Shown in pieces: positions 24,735 through 31,346 of a stretch of 64,000 bases of DNA (its first letter is position 1; every line of letters starts with the position of its first letter). Made by a program: the position numbers and the translations under genes. The notes under the pieces are model-generated. The model searched no databases, had not been told where the DNA came from, and saw only the letters and a program-made list of their open reading frames with translations. Source of the DNA: Bacillota bacterium (GTDB lineage: Bacteria > Bacillota > Clostridia > Acetivibrionales > DSM-1351); contig JAEZOA010000017.1 in NCBI GenBank assembly GCA_023441625.1, positions 1 to 64,000 of the forward strand, given 5' to 3'.

Positions 24735-24983
24735 CTTATTTTTTGCTCCTTTCAATTATTTTATGGCTATTTATTTTTATCATAATCGATAACTCTATCC
24801 TATACACGATAAATATTATTTATTATTTGTTAAAATATCGTATGTAGTTTTAAGTGATTGTAAATACTTCCACTTAAAGCTTAGACACCTGTTACAATTA
24901 TAGCATTAAGACACTGCTAATTCCAACCTTATATTTACATATTTGTTATCTGATAACACTTAGTCATAAGATTTTAAAATTCA

Positions 24984-25012
24984 TTGGAAGCTATATGTAA
25001 ATATGTTATAAT
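24984..25012 (+). promoter_or_regulatory. Promoter of the solute-binding protein gene
   Basis: TTGGAA (24984-24989), a 17-base spacer and TATAAT (25007-25012) lie 32 bases before the ATG at 25045. The rest of the 24756-25044 gap is AT-rich, with nothing further recognised. Confidence 0.7.
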
Positions 25013-25044
25013 TACCTTAATTTGTTACTTGGGAGGAATTTCGT

Positions 25045-26565
25045 ATGTTTGGTAGAGCTTTCAAAAAGTCATTGGTGGTGTTGTTTCTAGTAGCTTTTTT
25101 AGCAATGAGTATACCAGTTCAGCCTGTAGTTAGCGCTGCTCCAAAAATTGACACCTCTAAAAAGGTTGAATTAGAATGGTACGTTGTTGGGGATGGTCAA
25201 CAAGCTGACACAGACTTAGTTTTAAATAAAGTTAATGAATATTTAAAGAGTAAAATAAATGCTACTTTAAAATTAAAAACCTTTAAGTGGGGTGAAGATT
25301 TTGAAAATAAAATGGCAGCAAAAACAGTATCAGGAGAGCGTTATGATATTACCTTTACAGCGAACTGGCATTTAAACTATAGGTATTGGGCTGCTAAGGG
25401 TTATTTTATTGATATCACTGATAAGATGGATATTTACGCTCCCAAAACAAAAGCCTTATTAGGAGAAAAGCTTTTAAAAGGTGCAGAAGTTAATGGCAGA
25501 GTATATGGGATCCCAACCTTTAGTAAAGATTCTGCAACTGGTCATGGTGTATTATTAAATAAAAAAATGGTTTCTAAATATAAAGTTGACACTTCGAAAA
25601 TAAAAAAGTTAGAAGATCTAGAGTCAATTTTTAAACTTATAAATGTAGATAATCCAGAAATACTAGATTTTTATCCCTTTAATTATTCAGGTGAAAGTAT
25701 ATATAATATTTTGAATTATGATAAGATATATGATAGCAAAATACCAGGGGCTGTTGAAAGAGATGGGAAAAGCACTAAAGTTGTTAACGATTTTGATACT
25801 CCTGAGGCTAAATCATTATTTAATTTGATGAAGAAATGGAATAAAAAAGGTTATATAAATATGACCACTAGTGTCGATTACTACACATCGTGGCCTTATG
25901 AGTACTTTGAAAATAATGTATCAAATACTTTTGCATTTTATTCGGACTTATCACCAACTATATGTCAGGATATATCAAATAAATTTGGTATTGATACAGT
26001 ACCGATAGAATTGTCTAACCGTACAATGACAACATTAAATGCAACTGGAGCAATGCAGGCAATCTCAAAATCCTCAGAAAATCCAGAGAGGGCATTAATG
26101 TTATTAGAGCTTGTTAATACTGATAGTTATTTATCAAATTTAATTAATTTTGGTATAGAAGGTGTGCATTATAAAAAAACTGGAAATAACACTATATCCC
26201 AACTAGCTCCACGCTATGAAAAGTATAATCCTTGTGGTTCATGGATGTTTGGAAATCAGTCAATTGTATATTCACTACCGGGAGATAACCCTTCAGTAAC
26301 TAGTGAGAAAAATTTAAAAGAATACATTAATAATGCTGTAGCTTCTCCATTATTAGGCTTTTCTTTTGATACGAATCCAGTTATAAGGGATTTAGGTAAG
26401 TTTATAAGAATTACAGATAAATATATAAACGATTTAAGTATTGGAAAAAATAATTCTTCAAAAAATTTAAAGAAAATGAATGCTGAATTTAAAAAAGCTG
26501 GATTGGAGAAGGTATTAAATGAAATGCAAAAACAAGTTGATGCTTTTGTAAAAGCAGATTACTAA
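25045..26565 (+). CDS. Extracellular solute-binding protein of a sugar/oligosaccharide ABC family (LplA/DUF3502-like)
   Basis: A 506-residue secreted protein behind GGGAGG. It has a signal peptide ending near VVSAAP and no lipobox cysteine, which is unusual for a Gram-positive binding protein. The mature part has the family-1 binding-protein pattern: VELEWYVVGDGQQADTDLVL, RYDITFTANW, GRVYGIPTFSKDS and a C-terminal segment like that of DUF3502 proteins. No permease or ATPase gene is adjacent, so it either works with a distant importer or acts as a free secreted binder. The ligand is unknown. Confidence 0.82.
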   Translation: MFGRAFKKSLVVLFLVAFLAMSIPVQPVVSAAPKIDTSKKVELEWYVVGDGQQADTDLVLNKVNEYLKSKINATLKLKTFKWGEDFENKMAAKTVSGERYDITFTANWHLNYRYWAAKGYFIDITDKMDIYAPKTKALLGEKLLKGAEVNGRVYGIPTFSKDSATGHGVLLNKKMVSKYKVDTSKIKKLEDLESIFKLINVDNPEILDFYPFNYSGESIYNILNYDKIYDSKIPGAVERDGKSTKVVNDFDTPEAKSLFNLMKKWNKKGYINMTTSVDYYTSWPYEYFENNVSNTFAFYSDLSPTICQDISNKFGIDTVPIELSNRTMTTLNATGAMQAISKSSENPERALMLLELVNTDSYLSNLINFGIEGVHYKKTGNNTISQLAPRYEKYNPCGSWMFGNQSIVYSLPGDNPSVTSEKNLKEYINNAVASPLLGFSFDTNPVIRDLGKFIRITDKYINDLSIGKNNSSKNLKKMNAEFKKAGLEKVLNEMQKQVDAFVKADY

Positions 26566-26640
26566 TTTAGACTCCAGCAAAAATTGGATGCAAACTATAC
26601 TCCAAATTTGATTTACTTTTTGTTTAAGTTAAACAGCATA

Positions 26641-26976
26641 GTGCTGTTGCAAAACTAATTATAATATACGAAAAAACTTACTGTTTTAATAGTACGTGAG
26701 TACAACTTATACCAATGGGAAGCTCAGTTAAAAGTAATTGCTGAAATTGTAGGTGAAACACAAGTGTTTTTGCAGGCAAAGCGACAGGACGTCGCGTTGA
26801 GCAGCAACCCGAGACACGATGTCGAGTGTTCTGCGACGGTAAAAATGCTTGTGGTGAACCAATACTTTTTCAGCAATTACTTTGGGAGCAATCCATTGAT
26901 ATAAGTTTGTACGGAAGTACAATTTAAACATAATCTTCGAATCATATTGTATCTGATATCGTTTTGCTACAGCCCC
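26641..26976. mobile_element. Foldback, MITE-like element
   Basis: The ends are GTGCTGTTGCAAAAC (left) and, reversed, GGGGCTGTAGCAAAAC (right), like IS6-family termini. The arms are inverted repeats over most of their length. For example, GTAATTGCTGAAATTGT on the left matches GTAATTGCTGAAAAAGT on the reversed right arm, and CACAAGTGTTTTTGC matches CACAAGCATTTTTAC. A GC-rich centre (GACGTCGCG...CGATGTCG) forms the tip. No transposase is encoded, so it would need one in trans. Confidence 0.75.
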
Positions 26977-27261
26977 ATTCAAAATTATTGCATGCAGGAA
27001 AATTATGTGATAATATATTTTATCGGCTAGTATTCTTTATGAAACTAGACAGTTTTTTTGTTTCATCAAAATTATAACGACTTATATCCCTTTGGGAATG
27101 AGAACGGAGGTTGATTTATGTTTAAATTCAAATTCATTTCTAGTTAGCAATATTCCTTCTATTATCATTAACTTATACACAATATAGAGAAATAGGCATT
27201 TTACCAATATTATAATAATGAATAAATGTCTTTACACTTGTAGAACATGTTAATTAAATGA
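26977..27261 (+). other. Intergenic region with a 9-codon ORF behind a good RBS
   Basis: ATGTTTAAATTC... at 27118-27147 encodes MFKFKFISS behind CGGAGG at good spacing. No promoter was identified. The remainder is AT-rich. It may be a chance ORF or part of the OPT transporter leader. Confidence 0.3.
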
Positions 27262-27364
27262 GGAGGCTTTAGCGTGAAAAATAGAAGATACAAAACAAAA
27301 ATAACCGCGACCTCCATGCAATTTTTCATTACTATTTGAGCCCAATGTGGGCATGGAGGTTATT
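27262..27364 (+). promoter_or_regulatory. Structured leader: upstream ORF plus SD-sequestering hairpin, copy B
   Basis: ACCTCCATG (27310-27318) pairs with CATGGAGGT (27352-27360), which contains the Shine-Dalgarno of the OPT gene. The inner hairpin is GCCCA-ATG-TGGGC (27340-27352). The upstream ORF at 27274-27339 reads through the 5' arm. ACCGCG before the 5' arm and ATTACTATT in the loop are shared with the copies at 11840 and 30418. Confidence 0.72.
27274..27339 (+). CDS. 21-codon leader ORF ahead of the OPT transporter
   Basis: GTG follows AGGAGG at six bases and the frame runs through MKNRRYKTKITATSMQFFIT to TGA at 27339. Unlike the 9-codon ORFs of the other two copies it is translated through the 5' arm of the hairpin, so a moving ribosome would open the stem and expose the transporter RBS. 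No direct evidence of translation. Confidence 0.45.
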   Translation: MKNRRYKTKITATSMQFFITI

Positions 27365-29023
27365 ATGAATAATAATAAGGAAAGAAATTTTTTAGGTATT
27401 GATCAATTATCACTTAGAAGCTTAATATTAGGAGCTATAGGCTCATGTGTAATTACCGCAAGTTCAATGTATGTTGCACTTAGAATGAGTGCACTTCCCT
27501 GGCCAACAATTTTTGTTGCTGTATTATCTATGGCACTTTTAAAACTTTTTGGAAAAACAACTAATAATGAAATCAATATTACTCAAACTGCTATGTCAGC
27601 TGGTGCAATGGTAGCTGGCGGTTTGGCCTTTACACTGCCTGGTTTATGGATGATGGGTATTTGGAAGGGCAGCGAAAATTTTTCAGATAACTTTGTTAAG
27701 GTTTTGACAATAGCAATAGCAGGTATGCTTTTAGGTACTGTCACTTCCTATATTTTACGTTATAGATTTATAGTTAAAAATGGCGGTTTACCTTACCCTA
27801 TTGGTACAGCCGCAGCCCTAACTATTAAGGCTGGCGACAAAGGTGGAGAAAAATCCATACTTCTATTCTGTTCAATGTTTGCATCGGCTGTATATACCTT
27901 TTTGAGAGATCAAATTGCTATTGTTCCACAGGCATTTATGTTCAATAATTCTGCTTCGATTGGTGTATGGAATTCCCCTATGGCTGTGGGAATGGGTTAC
28001 ATCTTAGGTACACTATATACAGGAGTTTGGTTCTTGGGTGCATTGTTCTCAAACGCATTTATTATTCCATTTGGTCCAAAGCTTGGTCTATTTGCTGATA
28101 CAGTTGCCGCCACTTCTTTTACAACAAGCGCAGGTATTGGATTGTTAGTAGGTACAGGCTTAGGAGTATTATTAGGAATAATAATATCAGGTATAAAAAA
28201 ATTATTTTCTACAAAAAAAGATATATATACAGATTCATCAAATACAAATAAGAAAAAATTCTTTAACTTCAGTAGAATATTAATTATACTTACAACAGCA
28301 TTAGCATTTGTTTTTACAATTGCCAGCGGATTATCAGTTGTTCCATCTATTTTATTAATTATAGGAGTATTTATTGTATCCATAATGGCGGCTACAATTA
28401 CAGGTCAAACGGGTATAAATCCAATGGAAATCTTCGGAATTATAGTCCTTCTGGGTATCAGGATATTTGTAGATATTGATGCTACTGATGCTCTTATAGT
28501 TGCTGGATGTGTTGCTGTGGCAAGTGGTTTTTCAGGTGATTTATTTAATGACTATAAAACAGGTCAAGTCATTGGAACTAATCCCAAAGCACAGCTTATA
28601 TCTCAAATTGTAGGCGGTGTGTTTGGAACTGTTGTTGCTTCACTTGCATTATTTGCAATTATTAATCAGTTTGGAGAGGTTGGTGCTGGTACTAATCTTC
28701 CAGCTGGTCAAGCAGTTGGTGTAAGTGCGATGATTAATGGTATTGGGGATCCTTTAGTTTTTGGTATTGCTGCAGGTATAGGTGCAATTCTTTACCTTTT
28801 GAGACTTCCAACAGCGACACTTGGAATAGGTGTTTTCCTTCCATTTACAATTTCAGCCGCAGTGTTCTTAGGCGGACTTATTAGATTCATAACTGATCTT
28901 ATCCGTGGTAAGAATAAGGAGAGTACAGATGAAACTGGTACTGTTGCAGCCTCGGGCTTGCTTGGTGGCGAAGGTATCACAGGTGTTGGAATTGCATTAG
29001 CCAAAATGTTTACTGGAGCTTAA
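27365..29023 (+). CDS. OPT-family (oligopeptide/metal-chelate type) transporter
   Basis: A 552-residue protein with about 14 membrane helices, starting at the ATG behind GGAGGTTATT. Family features include YVALRMSALPWPTIFVAVLS, NITQTAMSAGAMVAGG, GGLPYPIGTAAALTI and TGQTGINPMEIFGI. OPT proteins take up peptides or metal chelates with protons; bacterial substrates are mostly unknown. A type II pantothenate kinase gene follows after 43 bases on the same strand. Confidence 0.88.
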   Translation: MNNNKERNFLGIDQLSLRSLILGAIGSCVITASSMYVALRMSALPWPTIFVAVLSMALLKLFGKTTNNEINITQTAMSAGAMVAGGLAFTLPGLWMMGIWKGSENFSDNFVKVLTIAIAGMLLGTVTSYILRYRFIVKNGGLPYPIGTAAALTIKAGDKGGEKSILLFCSMFASAVYTFLRDQIAIVPQAFMFNNSASIGVWNSPMAVGMGYILGTLYTGVWFLGALFSNAFIIPFGPKLGLFADTVAATSFTTSAGIGLLVGTGLGVLLGIIISGIKKLFSTKKDIYTDSSNTNKKKFFNFSRILIILTTALAFVFTIASGLSVVPSILLIIGVFIVSIMAATITGQTGINPMEIFGIIVLLGIRIFVDIDATDALIVAGCVAVASGFSGDLFNDYKTGQVIGTNPKAQLISQIVGGVFGTVVASLALFAIINQFGEVGAGTNLPAGQAVGVSAMINGIGDPLVFGIAAGIGAILYLLRLPTATLGIGVFLPFTISAAVFLGGLIRFITDLIRGKNKESTDETGTVAASGLLGGEGITGVGIALAKMFTGA

Positions 29024-29066
29024 TAATAAACATAAAATACTAGTAATATACAAGAGGAGTGGTTTT

Positions 29067-29906
29067 GTGGGTAAGGTTATTGGAATAGATATTGGTGGAA
29101 GTACCACTAAGATAGTTGGTTTTGATGGTAAATCAATGATTAACCCCTTGCTTGTTCGTGCAAATGATCCTTTAGCATCGGTATATGGCGCATTTGGTAA
29201 GTTCTTAAATATTAATGAATTGAAAATTGATGACATCGAAAGAATTATGATAACAGGAGTTGGGTCCTCCTTTGTAAACAGTAAGTTATTTGGAATATCA
29301 ACTGCCAAAGTTGATGAGTTTATGGCAATTGGTTTGGGTGGACTTTACTTAAGTGACCTTAACAAAGCAATAATAGTAAGTATGGGTACTGGTACTGCTC
29401 TTGTCAAGGCTGAAAATAACACTGCTGTCCATTTAGGCGGAACAGGTGTTGGTGGTGGTACCTTATTAGGTTTATCAAACAGAATGTTAAATGTCCGTAA
29501 TTTTGATGATTTAATAGAGGCTGCCAATGGCGGTGATTTATCTCACGTAGATCTGACAATTAACGATATTTCAAAGGAAGTTATGGAAACACTGCCAAGT
29601 GAAACTACTGCCTCCAACTTTGGTAAAATAAGCGATTTAGTTTCTAATGCAGATTTAGCTTTAGGTATAATTAATCTGGTTTTCCAGACAATAGGTATGG
29701 TTGCAGTTTTTAATACTAGAATAGATAATATAAAAGAGGTAGTTTTAACTGGTAATTTAACTAATGTACCTCAATCAGAACATATATTTCAACAGCTGAG
29801 TAAGCTATATGATGTCCATTTTCAAACGCCAGCAAATGCTGAATATGCAACTGCTGTTGGAGCAGCTATATGTTTTATCAAAGGCGTTCCTTTTAGAGAA
29901 ATATAG
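29067..29906 (+). CDS. Type II pantothenate kinase
   Basis: A 279-residue ASKHA-fold kinase starting at GTG behind GAGGAG. IGIDIGGSTTKIVGFDG is the phosphate-binding loop; MGTGTALV and HLGGTGVGGGTLLGL follow, and the C-terminal TPANAEYATAVGAAICF is typical of type II PanK (CoaW-like). It phosphorylates pantothenate (and usually pantetheine) at the start of CoA synthesis and resists CoA feedback. Pairing with an OPT transporter suggests uptake and trapping of a pantothenate-like compound, which is inference. Confidence 0.88.
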   Translation: MGKVIGIDIGGSTTKIVGFDGKSMINPLLVRANDPLASVYGAFGKFLNINELKIDDIERIMITGVGSSFVNSKLFGISTAKVDEFMAIGLGGLYLSDLNKAIIVSMGTGTALVKAENNTAVHLGGTGVGGGTLLGLSNRMLNVRNFDDLIEAANGGDLSHVDLTINDISKEVMETLPSETTASNFGKISDLVSNADLALGIINLVFQTIGMVAVFNTRIDNIKEVVLTGNLTNVPQSEHIFQQLSKLYDVHFQTPANAEYATAVGAAICFIKGVPFREI

Positions 29907-29937
29907 TTTCATTTAGTTAGGCATGTAACAAGTATAA

Positions 29938-29976
29938 ACAACGCAATTAGGCAAGCCGACATTGCTTATGTTAATA
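29938..29976 (-). repeat. Dispersed palindromic repeat, copy 3
   Basis: Minus strand TTAACATAAGCAATGTCGGC then TTGCCTAATTGCGTTG. The core is slightly diverged (GTCGGC/GCCTAA). It lies between two convergent genes. Confidence 0.8.
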
Positions 29977-29977
29977 A

Positions 29978-30024
29978 AAGCCTTTCAAATCTGATTAAGA
30001 ATATTAACTGGATTTGAAAGGCTT
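29978..30024 (-). terminator. Terminator between pantothenate kinase and VOC genes
   Basis: AAGCCTTTCAAATC pairs with GATTTGAAAGGCTT. On the minus strand TTTTATT follows, so it fits the end of the VOC gene; the symmetrical stem may also stop the plus-strand pair. Confidence 0.8.
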
Positions 30025-30030
30025 AATACA

Positions 30031-30417
30031 TTATTCCGTTATTTCCACTCTATTTCCATCAGGGTCTTCAACACAACTTTCAAAATATCCGTCTCCGGTT
30101 ATTCTTGGTGGACTTAAAAGTTTATACCCTGAATTAACAATTCTTTCTGTAATTTCCAAAACCTTTTCTTTACTTCCTACTGAAAAAGCAAGATGACTCC
30201 ATCCATTTACTTTATCTTCAACTTCCCTTTTAACTAACTCAACATGGTGCATTATTTCTAATCTAGCACCGCTGGCAAAGGTTATAAAGTAACTAGAAAA
30301 GCCCTTTGAGTTTTTATATAAATCATTACTTTCCCCATTAAAAAAAGTCGCATAATATTCTCTTGATTTTTCAATATCAGTCGCATAAACTCCAATGTGC
30401 GTAATAGAAATATTCAT
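30031..30417 (-). CDS. VOC-family protein (glyoxalase/bleomycin-resistance fold)
   Basis: A 128-residue protein starting at the ATG behind GGAGGTTATT. Two beta-alpha-beta-beta-beta modules are visible: ITHIGVYATDIEKSREYYA with a candidate metal His, RLEIMHH, WSHLAFSV and the closing YFESCVEDPDGNRVEI, whose final Glu could complete a metal site. It resembles glyoxalase I-like proteins; the substrate is unknown. The RBS is buried in the recurring leader hairpin. Confidence 0.85.
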   Translation of the reverse strand: MNISITHIGVYATDIEKSREYYATFFNGESNDLYKNSKGFSSYFITFASGARLEIMHHVELVKREVEDKVNGWSHLAFSVGSKEKVLEITERIVNSGYKLLSPPRITGDGYFESCVEDPDGNRVEITE

Positions 30418-30520
30418 AATAACCTCCATGCCATCTTTTGGCAAAAATAGTAATAAAATTTATCATGGAGGTACGCGGTCAAATTATAACTGCATTTGAT
30501 TCTTTCACGCTAAACTCTCC
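30418..30520 (-). promoter_or_regulatory. Structured leader: upstream ORF plus SD-sequestering hairpin, copy C
   Basis: ACCTCCATG (30464-30472) pairs with CATGGAGGT (30422-30430), which contains the VOC Shine-Dalgarno. The inner hairpin GCCA-AAAGA-TGGC lies at 30430-30442. GACCGCGT before the 5' arm and ATTACTATT in the loop are shared with copies A and B. Confidence 0.72.
30479..30508 (-). CDS. 9-codon leader ORF (MKESNAVII)
   Basis: GTG follows AGGAGAG at good spacing; the ORF ends TGA six bases ahead of the hairpin 5' arm. It parallels MKYQNTVII at 11901-11930 in length, in position and in the residues MK, N and VII. Translation is unproven. Confidence 0.5.
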   Translation of the reverse strand: MKESNAVII

Positions 30521-30597
30521 TAATAAATAAATTTTAATATAGTCAAATTCATGTCATCGCCTAAACCAATGATTTAGCTTCAGCTTAAAGCGAATTA

Positions 30598-30765
30598 TTA
30601 TAAATAATTTACTACACATATTTTTCTTTCATGAGCTACAAACTGAAAAGCATCTGTTATTATCTGCATACCTAATTTAGCTACTCTAAAGCTATTAAAC
30701 TTTCCATAGCACTCACCAATAAGTACCGAAGTATGAATATCTACACAGCCATTTGTTATTGTCAT
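30598..30765 (-). CDS. Possible 55-residue protein after nrdG, function unknown
   Basis: The frame begins ATG nine bases after the nrdG stop and runs MTITNGCVDIHTSVLIGE to a TAA pair. It has a balanced composition with three Cys and one short hydrophobic stretch. No clear Shine-Dalgarno is present, so it would rely on coupling to nrdG. I do not recognise it; it could be a remnant. Confidence 0.4.
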   Translation of the reverse strand: MTITNGCVDIHTSVLIGECYGKFNSFRVAKLGMQIITDAFQFVAHERKICVVNYL

Positions 30766-30773
30766 AATATCAT

Positions 30774-31286
30774 TTACCCATAACTTGCAAGTGCTACCCT
30801 TTTATTTTGAATACTATTAGGCACATCTATAATGCGCTGATTTTTAGAACCTCTAAATTTTAAGAGAAGGCTTTTCTCCTCCATAATAAATGGTCCATCT
30901 ACTAGTACATCAGTATTTTCTAATAATTCCTTATAGCCTTTTCTTTGCGAAGCATATCCAAGTAACTGTTCATAGGTATAGCCTGTATAAGTAATGACAC
31001 TCAAGCCTATTTTCTTTACTTCCTCAGCCAGTTTTGCAAAGGCTTCAGCCTGTTCAAAGGGATCCCCTCCACTAAATGTAACACCATCTAAAAGAGAATT
31101 TTTCTTTATGTCACTAATTATTTTATCTATATCAACAAATTCTCCAGCATCAAAATTATGAGTGTTTGGATTGTGACAGCCCTTGCATTTATGCTTACAG
31201 CCTTGAGCAAATATTACCATTCTGATACCAGGGCCATCAACTATTGACTCATTAATTATTCCTGAAACTCTAATTTTCTTATCCAT
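30774..31286 (-). CDS. nrdG: Anaerobic ribonucleotide reductase activating protein
   Basis: A 170-residue radical SAM activase that installs the glycyl radical on NrdD. The cluster motif CKHKCKGC (Cys30, 34, 37) is followed by HNPNTHNFDAG, and VTFSGGDPFEQ holds the SAM-binding GGDP. It lies 60 bases after nrdD in the expected operon. Confidence 0.95.
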   Translation of the reverse strand: MDKKIRVSGIINESIVDGPGIRMVIFAQGCKHKCKGCHNPNTHNFDAGEFVDIDKIISDIKKNSLLDGVTFSGGDPFEQAEAFAKLAEEVKKIGLSVITYTGYTYEQLLGYASQRKGYKELLENTDVLVDGPFIMEEKSLLLKFRGSKNQRIIDVPNSIQNKRVALASYG

Positions 31287-31346
31287 CTTAGCCTCACAAA
31301 AATCTTCATTTCATACTTCTTAACTTTTAATAAGGATTTACTATAA

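Noticed and set aside
26728..26982. Transposase fragment on the minus strand inside the foldback element
   Set aside because: The 84-residue frame has no transposase motif, and its two halves mirror each other because it runs along an inverted repeat.
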